Assembly: GCA_023229765.1 (NCBI GenBank)
Contig: JALNYO010000001.1
Span: 323,807-387,806 of the forward strand
DNA from: Syntrophales bacterium
GTDB lineage: Bacteria > Desulfobacterota > Syntrophia > Syntrophales > UBA5619
Direction of reading: 5' to 3'
Length of the DNA: 64,000 nucleotides
Shown here: positions 27,581 to 36,746 of the stretch, one piece after another
How the letters are laid out: each line of letters begins with the position of its first letter
Position numbering within the stretch: position 1 is the stretch's first letter
The notes under the pieces: generated by a model
Databases searched by the model: none
What the model saw: only the letters and a program-made list of their open reading frames with translations
What the model was told of the DNA's origin: nothing
Program-made: the position numbers and the translations under genes

Positions 27581-28342
27581 ATGAAGAAAAAAGCGGTTTT
27601 AGGAATTTTTTTGGGGTTATCGGCGGTTTTCATGATGCTTGCGGCAGCGGCTGTTGCTGCGGAAAAGGTTTATATCAACGGGATTGACGCCAATTTCCCG
27701 CCGTTCGCGTATGTTGACAAGGCCGGCAATCCGGATGGATTCGACGTCAAGGCGCTGGACTGGATTGCCAGGGAGATGAAATTCAAGGTCAAACATCAGC
27801 CGATGGACTGGGACGGCATTATTCCCAGCCTGAAGGCAAAAAAGATCGATGTAGTCGCCTCCGGGATGAGCATCACCGAGGAGCGCAAAAAACAGGTTGA
27901 TTTTACGACTGCCTACTGGAAGATTAAACAGGTTCTCGTCGCGAAGAAGAATGCCGCGGTAACCGCCGAGAAGGCCCTCGCCGACGGCAACAAGATCGGG
28001 GTGCAACGCGGCACCACCGAGGCGAAGTGGATCGAGGAGAATCTGATCAAAAAGGGCGGCAAGAAATTCGAGCTCGTCCAGTACGATTCCGCGCCGCTGG
28101 CAATCGAAGATGTGGTGAACGGTCGGATTATTGCAGCCGCGATGGATGACGCCCCGGCGCTCGACGCGGTCAAGAAGAAGCCCGTCAAGATTCTGGGCGG
28201 TTTCGGGATGAAGGATGAAGAGTTCGGCTACGCAGTGCGCAAGGATGACAGGGAGTTTCTGAAAAAGCTTAACGATGGGCTGAAAAAACTGATGAAGTCG
28301 CCCTACTGGGCTGAGCTGAAAAAGAGCTACCTTGACAAATGA
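27581..28342 (+). CDS. polar amino-acid ABC transporter substrate-binding protein
   Basis: 253 aa from the ATG at 27581, 10 nt after GAGGGG; in-frame TTG 27563 and ATG 27572 are less well placed. The signal peptide ends at AAAVAA. The SBP_bac_3 fold shows NFPPFAYVDKAGNPDGFDVKALDWIA, the DWDGIIPSLKAKKIDVVASGMSIT signature, and GVQRGTTEAKW. It delivers a polar or charged amino acid or related compound to the permeases encoded downstream. A strong hairpin between this gene and the permeases probably raises its dosage. Confidence 0.92.
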   Translation: MKKKAVLGIFLGLSAVFMMLAAAAVAAEKVYINGIDANFPPFAYVDKAGNPDGFDVKALDWIAREMKFKVKHQPMDWDGIIPSLKAKKIDVVASGMSITEERKKQVDFTTAYWKIKQVLVAKKNAAVTAEKALADGNKIGVQRGTTEAKWIEENLIKKGGKKFELVQYDSAPLAIEDVVNGRIIAAAMDDAPALDAVKKKPVKILGGFGMKDEEFGYAVRKDDREFLKKLNDGLKKLMKSPYWAELKKSYLDK

Positions 28343-28494
28343 TGTTGGCGCGGAGGAAGTCAGACCAGAGCTTTGAAAAATGCTGAATTACCGGGGCGAA
28401 GAAAAACTCTTAAGACATTAAGACAGATGCCGGAAGGTCAGCGTGCCGACGCCTTTTAAAATTGTGCGTTTCGTTTCCGTAGAAGCGCGTATCG

Positions 28495-28528
28495 GGAAGG
28501 CCCCTCCAGAAAGGGGCCTTCCATTTTT
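28495..28528 (+). terminator. rho-independent terminator or attenuator after the binding-protein gene
   Basis: Perfect 10-bp arms GGAAGGCCCC (28495-28504) and GGGGCCTTCC (28513-28522), 8-nt loop, then ATTTTT. It sits between the abundant receptor gene and the permease genes. Confidence 0.85.
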
Positions 28529-28546
28529 CAGGGTCTTGTTAAGCCA

Positions 28547-29218
28547 ATGCCGGAAAGTTTGATCGCTATTATCGACGCCCTTCCGTATCTGTTGCAGGGT
28601 TCACTGGTTACCATCGCCGTTGTCGCCGGGGCGCTGAGTTTTGGTTTTCTGATTGGCGTTCCGCTGGCGGCCGGGCAGGTCTATGGCGGCGCGGCGATCC
28701 GCCGGAGCGTCGGAGTTTATGTCTGGTTTTTTCGCGGCATCCCGCTGCTTGTTTTTCTTTTTCTCTTTTACTTCGGTCTCTGCACGGCCCTGGGGATCAA
28801 CCTTTCGGCCTTTACCGTCGCAATCATTGTGCTGGGTCTGATCAGCTCCGCCTACCAGTCCCAGATCATCCGCGGGGCGATTCAGGCGCTGCCGGAGGGA
28901 CAGTTGAAGGCGGCGCGGGCGCTGGGTATGAGCGATTTTATGGCGATCTCCTCCATTATTATTCCCCAGGCGCTACGGCTTTCCATCCCCGGTTTTTCCA
29001 ACGAATACTCCATTCTGCTGAAGGATTCGGCGGTTACCTACGCGCTCGGCGTGGCCGAGATCATGGCGCGCACGCACTTTGTGGCGACCAGAACCTATCA
29101 GCACTTCCCGCTCTATTTTGCGGCGGGGGTTATTTTCATGATCCTTACCTGGCTTGGCGTAAAAGGGTTGCGGCTTCTTGAAGACAAGGTAAGAATCCCC
29201 GGATATTCACATAATTGA
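28547..29218 (+). CDS. amino-acid ABC transporter permease (HisM/GlnP family), first
   Basis: 223 aa with about five membrane helices. The EAA loop region reads GALQALPEGQ-like here (RGAIQALPEGQLKAARALGMS), the site that contacts the ATPase. It starts 19 nt after the terminator stem and ends 13 nt before the ATPase gene. It pairs with the second permease at 29987 to form the heterodimeric channel. Confidence 0.92.
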   Translation: MPESLIAIIDALPYLLQGSLVTIAVVAGALSFGFLIGVPLAAGQVYGGAAIRRSVGVYVWFFRGIPLLVFLFLFYFGLCTALGINLSAFTVAIIVLGLISSAYQSQIIRGAIQALPEGQLKAARALGMSDFMAISSIIIPQALRLSIPGFSNEYSILLKDSAVTYALGVAEIMARTHFVATRTYQHFPLYFAAGVIFMILTWLGVKGLRLLEDKVRIPGYSHN

Positions 29219-29231
29219 ACGCAGGAATGAA

Positions 29232-29990
29232 ATGACGTCTCCTATTTTGCGGATTGAAAATCTATCGAAAAGATATGGGCAGCGGGAAGTTCTGAGAGGG
29301 GTGTCGCTGGAGGTGGACAAGGGCGACTTGAAAATCCTCATCGGTCCCTCCGGAGCGGGGAAAAGCACGTTTCTACACTGCATCAATTTTTTGGTGAAGC
29401 CGGATCAGGGGCGGGTCTGGCTGGACGAGCGGGAGATTCATCCCGAGCGCAAACGCGAACTGTACGCCTACCGCCAGAAGGTGGGGATGATCTTTCAGGA
29501 TTTCAACCTCTTCGATCACCTCAACGCCTTGGAGAACGTCCGGATCGGTCTTACTAAGGTCAAGGGGATAGGCCGGGAGGAGGCGGGTGAGCGCGCACGG
29601 CTGGAACTCGAACGGGTCGGTTTGAAAGAGCATATCCAGAAGTACCCGGCCCAGTTGTCGGGGGGGCAGAAACAGCGGGTCTCGATCGCGCGGGCGCTGG
29701 CTATGGACCCGGAGGTGATGCTTTTGGACGAGCCCACCTCGGCCCTCGATCCGGAATTGATCGGCGAGGTGCACGCGGTTATCCGCGATCTGGGCGCGAA
29801 CGGGATGACGATGATCATGGCGACTCATCAGATTGGCTTTGCCAGTTCGCTGGCAAGCGAGATCATCTTTATGGAGAACGGCTTGATCGTTGAGCAGGGA
29901 ACGCCGGACAAGATATTCAACGATGCCGAACATTCGCGAACCCGCGAATTCTGCTCAAAGATCACCGATCTCTATGGGGAACGCGGATGA
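29232..29990 (+). CDS. amino-acid ABC transporter ATP-binding protein (GlnQ/HisP family)
   Basis: 252 aa. Walker A GPSGAGKST, Q-loop MIFQDFNLF, signature LSGGQKQRVSIARAL, Walker B VMLLDEPTSALD and switch MATHQ are all intact. It powers import through the two adjacent permeases. It overlaps the second permease gene by 4 nt (ATGA), so the two are translationally coupled. Confidence 0.96.
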   Translation: MTSPILRIENLSKRYGQREVLRGVSLEVDKGDLKILIGPSGAGKSTFLHCINFLVKPDQGRVWLDEREIHPERKRELYAYRQKVGMIFQDFNLFDHLNALENVRIGLTKVKGIGREEAGERARLELERVGLKEHIQKYPAQLSGGQKQRVSIARALAMDPEVMLLDEPTSALDPELIGEVHAVIRDLGANGMTMIMATHQIGFASSLASEIIFMENGLIVEQGTPDKIFNDAEHSRTREFCSKITDLYGERG

Positions 29991-30664
29991 CCGAAGGACT
30001 GCTCTATATACAAACAGAAGTCCTGCCCGCGCTTTTCCGGGGGTTCGGGGTCAGTTTGCAGCTCATTGTTCCCTCGGCGCTCGCCGGCCTCACACTCGGA
30101 ACAGCCGTCGGGGTTTTCCGGGTGTACGGCAGCAGTCTCGTCCGCCGGGCGGCCGATGTCTATGCCGCCTTGTTTCGGGGGATCCCGCTTGTCATCCAGC
30201 TTTTCATCTGGTATTTCGGCTTGCCCTACTTCAACATCTACCTTAGCCCGTTTGCCGCGTCGGTTCTCGGTTTTTCACTCTGCAGCGGGGCTTACAATTC
30301 AGAATATGTTCGGGGGGCGCTCTTGTCGATCAAGCGGGGGCAGATGCTTGCCGCCGAATCGCTCGGTTTCAGCCGAATCCGGATGATTGTCTCGATCATC
30401 CTGCCGCAGGCGGTGCGCCGAGCCCTGCCCGGGTGCGGAAATGAGGTTATCTACCTGATTAAATATTCCTCGCTGGCCTACATGGTGACCTGTATCGAGC
30501 TTACCGGCGAGGGGAAGATCCTGGCGTCGAACTCCTTCCGGTTCACCGAGGTGTTCCTGATAGTCGGGGCCTGCTACCTGCTGATGACGTCGGTTGCGGG
30601 GTTGATCCTTGCCCGGATGGAAAATCATTTGAGAATCCCCGGCTTCGAGCAGCAGCGAACGTGA
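29987..30664 (+). CDS. amino-acid ABC transporter permease, second
   Basis: 225 aa, five predicted helices, with the coupling loop RGALLSIKRGQMLAAESLGFS. It is clearly related to the permease at 28547 but diverged, so the channel is probably a heterodimer as in HisQM. It completes the receptor / permease / ATPase / permease operon. Confidence 0.92.
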   Translation: MTEGLLYIQTEVLPALFRGFGVSLQLIVPSALAGLTLGTAVGVFRVYGSSLVRRAADVYAALFRGIPLVIQLFIWYFGLPYFNIYLSPFAASVLGFSLCSGAYNSEYVRGALLSIKRGQMLAAESLGFSRIRMIVSIILPQAVRRALPGCGNEVIYLIKYSSLAYMVTCIELTGEGKILASNSFRFTEVFLIVGACYLLMTSVAGLILARMENHLRIPGFEQQRT

Positions 30665-31018
30665 AGTACACCCTGTATCTTGCTTGTCGCAATTCCTTTT
30701 CAACACAGGAAATATCAATATTTTGACAAGATATTCACATAGTTACGCTTAAAAATGACGCAAGATGCCATAAGATTATATAGTTATATAGATATACGTT
30801 TATAATCTATGTTCTGTAAGCATCCGGAATGTCACTGTAAAAAATGATCTTTGGTAAAGCGCTTGACAAATAAAACAACTTGTAGTCGATTAATCACGCG
30901 GAAGCATCATCAACCCCGAAAAAATAAAGCGCCGGTTTCATGCGTTTACCGCCGGTATCTGGAACGGCGAAGTTAATCTCAAGGGCCATGACTTTTACTG
31001 AAAAAGGAGGATCGACGA
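30665..31018 (+). promoter_or_regulatory. 354-nt regulatory gap upstream of a TRAP operon
   Basis: No gene is visible. An AT-rich stretch at 30775-30810 contains TATACGTTTATA (30793-30804), which shares the TATA-n-GTT-TATA core of the GntR-linked palindrome at 42073-42092. A TTGACA lies at 30863-30868 but its -10 partner is poor. AAAAAGGAGG stands just before the DctP start. Confidence 0.4.
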
Positions 31019-32026
31019 ATGAAGAAGCATAGTTGGGGAAAGGTTTGGTTTGCGGCCGCGGTATTTGCGGTGGTGCAGATAATAAGCGGACCCGCAGCAT
31101 TGTGGGCGAAGACGGAAATAAGACTTTCTAACCAGTTGCCGCCTTCCCACCACATTTCCAAGGGGCTGGCAGTATTTGCCGAAAAGGTAAAGGAGTATTC
31201 CAAAGGCGCGGTTGAGGTGAAGGTGTTTGATTCCGCGCAGCTTTTCAAGGATACAGAGATTGTCGAGGCGCTTCAGGAAGGACTGGTCGATTCCGGGCTT
31301 GTTCCCATCAACAAATGGTCGGGAATGATTCCCGCTGCCGATGTCTTTGAGATGCCGTTCATTTTCAAGGATTTCTCTTCAACAAAGCAATTCATCGAAG
31401 CGGGGGCAGGGGAGCTGCTCGACGCGGAGTTCCAGAAAAAGGCCGTTAAAACCCTTTTTTGGGTTGATTACGGCTACATCCAGTTTTTCAACAACAAACG
31501 TCCTCTAACAACCCCCGCTGATTTCAAGGGGCTGAAAATGAGATCCTTCAGCAGTGGCGATGCCGAGACGCTCCGGGCGCTCGGCTCGGCGCCTACGGTC
31601 ATGAGTTCCTCGGAGATGTATATGGCGCTCCAGCGGGGAACGGTTGACGGGGCGACAACCGGAATGCCTGCCGCGGTTTCCCGCAAGCTTATGGAAGTGC
31701 AGAAGTACATGACGGAGGCAAACTATACGACGGCGCAATTTGCCGTGCAGGCGAATCTGAAGAGCTGGCAGAAGCTGCCGAAGGATCAGCAGGAAGCCAT
31801 CCTGAAAGCAGGGAAAGATGCCGAGGCATGGATCCGTGGGGCAATTGCCGATTCGGAAAAAAAGGCCAGGGAGACGATTGTAAAGGCGGGGGTGGCGATT
31901 CAGACGCTGACGCCGGCAAACCGCAAGCTGTTTATCGCGGCGACCGAGCCGGTGCGCAAGAACTTTGCCGACAAGACAGGCGCTTTGGCCAAAAAACTGA
32001 TGGATATCGCGCTGGGAATGAAATAA
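31019..32026 (+). CDS. dctP: TRAP transporter substrate-binding protein DctP, first system
   Basis: 335 aa with a Sec signal peptide (ending PAALWAKT) and the DctP fold. The arginine that usually pins the substrate carboxylate is in LKMRSFSSGDAE, and the hinge segment MALQRGTVDGATTGM is typical. It captures an organic acid in the periplasm for the DctQM permease encoded next. The ligand cannot be read from sequence. A GC-rich hairpin follows it. Confidence 0.93.
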   Translation: MKKHSWGKVWFAAAVFAVVQIISGPAALWAKTEIRLSNQLPPSHHISKGLAVFAEKVKEYSKGAVEVKVFDSAQLFKDTEIVEALQEGLVDSGLVPINKWSGMIPAADVFEMPFIFKDFSSTKQFIEAGAGELLDAEFQKKAVKTLFWVDYGYIQFFNNKRPLTTPADFKGLKMRSFSSGDAETLRALGSAPTVMSSSEMYMALQRGTVDGATTGMPAAVSRKLMEVQKYMTEANYTTAQFAVQANLKSWQKLPKDQQEAILKAGKDAEAWIRGAIADSEKKARETIVKAGVAIQTLTPANRKLFIAATEPVRKNFADKTGALAKKLMDIALGMK

Positions 32027-32031
32027 TTCAG

Positions 32032-32070
32032 AGGGACGGTGCGGTGCGCTCTTGCTGCCGCACCGTCCCT
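32032..32070 (+). terminator. GC-rich hairpin after dctP
   Basis: Perfect 13-bp arms (AGGGACGGTGCGG and CCGCACCGTCCCT) with a 13-nt loop. No T-run follows, so it may stabilise the dctP message or slow transcription rather than end it. Confidence 0.7.
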
Positions 32071-32133
32071 CAAAAGCGTTAAAGCCGCTGCGGCTGATTT
32101 TCCCTGTCTCCGGGAAAAGTGAAAGGGCGTGCC

Positions 32134-32649
32134 ATGATGGAGAAAATCCGGGCGATCATTGAAAAAAGCAACCTCTATTTAGGAATTATCAGCGGGATGG
32201 GGATCCTTTTCATGGGACTGATCCTGGCTTACGAGGTTGTCTGCCGCTATATTTTTAACGCACCGACGATCTGGACACAGGAGGTTTCCATCTACCTGTT
32301 CATGTGGACGATGCTCGCGGCTTCGTCTTATACGCTTCAGACCGGCAAGCACGTGCGCGTAGATCTGCTCTTGGAGAGAATGCGCGTCAGAACAAGGCTG
32401 CTTACGGAGGGGGCGACCGGCATTGTCGGCGCCTTGTATTGCCTGATTGTTGCGCAGCAGGCCTGGCAGATGCTGGCCATGTCGATTGAATACGGAAAGC
32501 TGTCGGCCACCCCGCTGCGGGTGCCTCTGTGGATACCTCAGTCGGCCCTGCTGATCGGTTTTGTGCTGCTTACCCTGCAATTTATCATAATCGTTCTGAA
32601 GAGGTTATCGGAATTGCGCGCCATAGGAAACAGGGGGGCAGTCAGATGA
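32134..32649 (+). CDS. dctQ: TRAP transporter small permease DctQ, first system
   Basis: 171 aa from the ATG at 32134, with AAAGG 7 nt upstream. Four helices and the family signature AYEVVCRYIFNAPTIWTQEVSIYLFMW are present. It overlaps the start of the large permease by 4 nt (ATGA). Confidence 0.92.
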   Translation: MMEKIRAIIEKSNLYLGIISGMGILFMGLILAYEVVCRYIFNAPTIWTQEVSIYLFMWTMLAASSYTLQTGKHVRVDLLLERMRVRTRLLTEGATGIVGALYCLIVAQQAWQMLAMSIEYGKLSATPLRVPLWIPQSALLIGFVLLTLQFIIIVLKRLSELRAIGNRGAVR

Positions 32650-33923
32650 TAACATTTCTCATTGTCCTTGCCCTCATTTTAATTCTGCTTTTTGCCGGAT
32701 TGCCGGTGGCCTTTTCCCTCGGCTCGGCCTCGGTGTTGCTGCTGTTTTTTTACGACCTGCCGCTGAAGATTATCGGCAGCACCGTTTTCGGCTCGCTGGA
32801 CAGCTTCGTTCTGCTGGCCATTCCGCTTTTTGTCATGATGAGCCAAGTGCTGCTCGACGGCCGGATCGGGGATGACCTGTTCGATACCGTCAATGTTTGG
32901 GTCCGCCATCTGCCGGGAGGGCTCGCGATCGCGACCGTTATTGCCTGCGCGTTCTTCGCGGCGATCACCGGCTCCGGGGCCGCTTCGGCCGCGACGATCG
33001 GGATGGTGGCGTATCCCGCGATGCTGGCGCGGGGATATGACAAGAAATTTACGCTGGGATTGCTGGGAACCGGCGGCACGCTGGGGATACTCATCCCGCC
33101 CAGCATTCCGCTTATCATCTACGGCGAGGTGGCCGAGGAGTCTGTCGGCAGGCTTTTTATGGCCGGAGTCGTTCCCGGGATTGTCCTGACGACGATTCTG
33201 GTTCTGTACGCGGCCTTTCGCAGCGTCAGAGGAGGTTATCAGCGTCTTGAGCCCGCGTCCTGGCCGGAGAGGCTGCGGGTGACGAGAAAGAACCTCTGGG
33301 GCATCATGCTGCCGGTTATAATTCTGGGCGGCATTTACAGCGGCATTTTCACGCCTACCGAGGCCGCCGCCGCCGGGCTGGTTTACAGCCTCTTCATCAC
33401 GCTGTTCATTTATCGCACCATTCGCTTACGCGATGTTCCGGAGATTGGCCTCAAATCGGCAGCCACTTCGTGCATGATCGCGATGATTATCACCGGAGCG
33501 ATGCTGTTCGGCAGGGTTATGACTTTGCTGGAGATTCCCCAGCAGCTCACGGAACTTATCATTCAGTGGAAACTTTCCCCTCTCATGTTCGTGGTGGCGA
33601 TGAATATTCTGATGATTCTCCTGGGGTGCATTCTGGAGACCGTCTCGATCATCCTGTTGACGATGCCGCTGGTTGTTCCGATCATCCATACGCTGGGGAT
33701 CGACCCGATCTGGTACGCGATCGTGCTTACCGTCAATATGGAGATGGCGCTGGTGACGCCGCCCGTCGGGATGAACCTCTACGTCATCAGCGGGCTTGCT
33801 CCGGAGATCCGCATGGCGGAGGTGATCAGGGGCATAACGCCCTTTATCATCATCCTCTTTCTTTTCCTTGTTTTAACGATCGCTTTCCCGGCGATGAGCA
33901 CCTGGTTGCCGTCGGTTATGTGA
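32646..33923 (+). CDS. dctM: TRAP transporter large permease DctM, first system
   Basis: 425 aa from the ATG at 32646, overlapping the dctQ stop, with GGGGGG upstream. About 12 helices carry family motifs such as GRIGDDLFDTVNVWVRHLPGGLAIATV, FFAAITGSGAASAATIG, GTGGTLGILIPPSIPLIIYG and GIFTPTEAAAAGLVY. It runs sodium-driven organic-acid import. The gene ends 12 nt before the end of a converging operon that also contains a TRAP system. Confidence 0.95.
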   Translation: MITFLIVLALILILLFAGLPVAFSLGSASVLLLFFYDLPLKIIGSTVFGSLDSFVLLAIPLFVMMSQVLLDGRIGDDLFDTVNVWVRHLPGGLAIATVIACAFFAAITGSGAASAATIGMVAYPAMLARGYDKKFTLGLLGTGGTLGILIPPSIPLIIYGEVAEESVGRLFMAGVVPGIVLTTILVLYAAFRSVRGGYQRLEPASWPERLRVTRKNLWGIMLPVIILGGIYSGIFTPTEAAAAGLVYSLFITLFIYRTIRLRDVPEIGLKSAATSCMIAMIITGAMLFGRVMTLLEIPQQLTELIIQWKLSPLMFVVAMNILMILLGCILETVSIILLTMPLVVPIIHTLGIDPIWYAIVLTVNMEMALVTPPVGMNLYVISGLAPEIRMAEVIRGITPFIIILFLFLVLTIAFPAMSTWLPSVM

Positions 33924-33935
33924 GCTCTCAAGAGG

Positions 33936-35009
33936 TCATCCCTTGGCGATATAATCAGCAATCAAATCGCCTACTTCTTTTGTGCCTCGGCCCATGTTTC
34001 CGGAAGCGAGGCTGCGGATGTCCTGGATAAGCGCCTTTTTTACCGCATTTTCGACGCGCGCTGCCGCGGCGGATTGTCCCAGATGTTCGAGCATCATGGA
34101 GGCCGCCATGATCGCGGCCAGCGGATTGATAACGTTTTGTCCGGCGTATTTCGGCGCCGAACCGCCGATGGGTTCAAACATCGAAACCCCGGCGGGGTTG
34201 ATGTTGCCGCCGGCGGCGATTCCCAGCCCGCCCTGGATCATCGCGCCGATGTCGGTGATGATGTCTCCGAACAGATTGTCGGTGACGATTACGTCGAACC
34301 ATTCCGGGTTCTTGATCATCCACATGGAAACCGCGTCAACATGGGCGTAATCGGTGGTTACATCCGGGTATTCCGCCGCCACCAGGTGAAAGACCCGTTC
34401 CCAGAGATCAAACGCATAGGTCAGGACGTTCGTTTTGCCGCAGAGCGTCAGTTTCTTGCGTTTGCCCCGTTTTCGGCAGTATTCGAAGGCATAGCGAATA
34501 CAGCGCTCGACGCCGTAGCGGGTGTTGATTGACTCCTGGATCGCCACTTCCTGTTGAGTTCCTTTTCTCAGGAACCCCCCCCCGCCGGTGTACAGACCCT
34601 CCGTGTTTTCCCGGACGACGGCAAAGTCAATCTCTTTGGGGCCCTTGTTCTTCAACGGCGTTTCCACGCCGTCATAAAGGGCAACCGGCCGGAGGTTGAT
34701 GTACTGATCCAGCCGGAAGCGCAACTCCAAAAGCAGACCCTTTTCCAGGATGCCCGGCTTCACGTCTGGGTGGCCGATTGCCCCGAGCATAATCGCATCC
34801 ATTTTTGCAATTTCCGCCAGAACGCTTTCCGGAAGGATTTCGCCTGTCTTGAGAAACCGCTCGCCGCCGAGATCATAGTGGTGCAGATCGAAGTGGAGCT
34901 GGTCGCGGCTCCCTGCCGCTTCCAGGGCTTTCAGCGCCTCCCGGATCACCTCCGGACCGGTGCCGTCGCCGGGAAGGACGGCGATGGTAAATGTCGTTTT
35001 TCCGCTCAT
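33936..35009 (-). CDS. isopropylmalate/tartrate-type decarboxylating dehydrogenase (LeuB superfamily)
   Basis: 357 aa from the ATG at 35009 behind AAGGAG. It shows IAVLPGDGTGPEV, the substrate arginines in ELRFRLDQYINLRPV, FAVVRENTEGLYTGGGG, the metal aspartates in VTDNLFGDIITD, and the NAD site EPIGGSAPKYAG. Family members oxidise and decarboxylate 2-hydroxy-dicarboxylates (3-isopropylmalate, malate, tartrate). It is the last gene of a TRAP/CoA-transferase/lyase operon and no leuC or leuD is nearby, so a catabolic role on an imported dicarboxylate is more likely than leucine synthesis. Real leuB remains possible. Confidence 0.85.
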   Translation of the reverse strand: MSGKTTFTIAVLPGDGTGPEVIREALKALEAAGSRDQLHFDLHHYDLGGERFLKTGEILPESVLAEIAKMDAIMLGAIGHPDVKPGILEKGLLLELRFRLDQYINLRPVALYDGVETPLKNKGPKEIDFAVVRENTEGLYTGGGGFLRKGTQQEVAIQESINTRYGVERCIRYAFEYCRKRGKRKKLTLCGKTNVLTYAFDLWERVFHLVAAEYPDVTTDYAHVDAVSMWMIKNPEWFDVIVTDNLFGDIITDIGAMIQGGLGIAAGGNINPAGVSMFEPIGGSAPKYAGQNVINPLAAIMAASMMLEHLGQSAAAARVENAVKKALIQDIRSLASGNMGRGTKEVGDLIADYIAKG

Positions 35010-35142
35010 GTTTTGTCTCCTTTTTTTGTGGTAAAATTCTGCATCGATCCATCGTTGGGCGGCGGATGTCACAGATGCTGGTTAAAAATGAGGGAGAGGG
35101 GATTTCACCCCCCCCCGCTTTAACCCCATTGGTTTCTCTATG

Positions 35143-35652
35143 TCAAATCTGCGGTCCGGCTTTTGCGTCCCCCGGCGGAGTCAATCCTGACTTGATAAGA
35201 ACCGCATACTGAAGCGCCAGCAGTAAAAAACCAAGCGGGAGAAAAAGATAGGGAATGAACATCGGCGTGCCGAGCGATGTGGACATCCGGTCATGGTGCT
35301 GCCAGGCCTGAATGGTCATCACTGAGCCTTTCCAGATCATCGCGGTGCAGAAAAGAATTCCCAGCGCGCCGCGAAGAACTCCCAGTCGTTGAACAACGCG
35401 CCCTGACAACCGCTCGGTCAGAAAGGTGACGCGGATGTGAACCCCGGAACTCAGAACATCCGCTGTCGGGATCGTGCAGACGAACAAGAGCAGGAACGTA
35501 TTAACCTCCAGCGCCCAATGGGTCGGGGCGGCAAAGATGTAGCGCATCAGCACATCGTAAAAGATGCTGACCACCATGAAGGCCATCGCCGCCTGTCCCA
35601 GGATGCCTGTAGTTTTGGAAAGCCCTGGAATGATTCCCGCCGGTTCATTCAT
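35143..35652 (-). CDS. dctQ: TRAP transporter small permease DctQ, second system
   Basis: 169 aa with four helices and the segment FYDVLMRYIFAAPTHWALEVNTFLLLF typical of DctQ. It follows dctP by 5 nt and precedes the LeuB-like gene. The 133 nt after it hold nothing recognisable. Confidence 0.9.
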   Translation of the reverse strand: MNEPAGIIPGLSKTTGILGQAAMAFMVVSIFYDVLMRYIFAAPTHWALEVNTFLLLFVCTIPTADVLSSGVHIRVTFLTERLSGRVVQRLGVLRGALGILFCTAMIWKGSVMTIQAWQHHDRMSTSLGTPMFIPYLFLPLGFLLLALQYAVLIKSGLTPPGDAKAGPQI

Positions 35653-35657
35653 CTTAT

Positions 35658-36695
35658 TCAGCCTTTCCCCAAGGCGAGGTTAATCGCCTTCTGGCCGGTT
35701 TCCTCCCCGACCTGTTTTTTCCACCATGCCCAGACAGGCATGCTCTTTTCTTCAAAGTCCTTCAATTCAGCTGCGGTGGGTTTGAATATCTGGAGCCCCG
35801 CCTTTTGCAACTGCGGCCAGAACTGTTCCGGATAAAATTTCCGGTTAATGTCGGCTGCGTAGGTGCGGTCAAACTCTTGGGACGCATCCCAGAAAGCGGC
35901 TTTTATCTTGTCGGGGAGTTTGTCCCACTTGTCTTTGAGGAAAAAAATCGCTATCGAGAAACCGGTCATCGGCAGCTTGTAGCAATATTTGACCTGCTCG
36001 TAGATTTTTCGCCCCATGATCGTGCTGATGTTGGCAAGCGTTGCATCTACGGTCCCGCGCTGAACGGCGAGGTAAAGCTCCGAAGAGGGTACGCGCGCGC
36101 CGCCGACGCCATAAGCTTTCAGCACCTCTTCCGCTTCGAAGGCGACCGTCCGGATGCGCTTTCCTTTCAGGTCGGCAAGGCTGGCGATTCTGTTCTTTCC
36201 GCTCCAGATGTATTCCGGCTCGAGGATGCCGCCGCCCGCGGTCAGCATGAAGGTATTGTCCTTTGCCAGGGAATCGTTGATCAGCTTCCACAGGGGGCTT
36301 TCCATCGCGAGTCGCTCCCCGTGTTCGTAGAGGTTGTCACAGAGGCTGGGGAGCCCGAGAAGGCCAAGAATCGGGTAGTTGCGCGTGATGTACGAGGTCG
36401 TGTGGAACATGAACTGGATTGTCCCCGCCCGCAGCGCCGACACCTGTTCGTCCGCCTTGACAAGGGTTCCGGAATCGAAGAAGTCCATCTTCAGCAGGTC
36501 GGGATGTTTCTTCAGGCGATCAACAAACGTGACGATCGGCGGGAAGAGGTCTTTGTAGGCGGGGGTCAGATAGGTGACGCCCGTATAAGTCGGCGGCGCG
36601 GCAAACGCCTCGGTGAGCCAGCGATCGGACAAGCCGAGCATGACAATGCCTGTCCCTGCCGTTGTTAAGAAATCTCTGCGTGTGATTTTTCCCAT
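35658..36695 (-). CDS. dctP: TRAP substrate-binding protein DctP with Tat signal, second system
   Basis: 345 aa. The N-terminus KITRRDFLTTAGTGIVMLG is a twin-arginine signal, unlike the Sec signal of the first system, so this receptor is probably exported folded. The DctP fold shows LKGKRIRTVAFEAEEVLKA with the carboxylate-binding arginine region and LAVQRGTVDATLANIS. Gene order here is DctM, DctP, DctQ, with catabolic genes on both sides, which suggests a specific acid substrate. Confidence 0.93.
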   Translation of the reverse strand: MGKITRRDFLTTAGTGIVMLGLSDRWLTEAFAAPPTYTGVTYLTPAYKDLFPPIVTFVDRLKKHPDLLKMDFFDSGTLVKADEQVSALRAGTIQFMFHTTSYITRNYPILGLLGLPSLCDNLYEHGERLAMESPLWKLINDSLAKDNTFMLTAGGGILEPEYIWSGKNRIASLADLKGKRIRTVAFEAEEVLKAYGVGGARVPSSELYLAVQRGTVDATLANISTIMGRKIYEQVKYCYKLPMTGFSIAIFFLKDKWDKLPDKIKAAFWDASQEFDRTYAADINRKFYPEQFWPQLQKAGLQIFKPTAAELKDFEEKSMPVWAWWKKQVGEETGQKAINLALGKG

Positions 36696-36746
36696 AGCTT
36701 TTTCCTCCTTGTCCTTTCTTTTGTTTGGGTTTTCCCTGTTTAAAAA

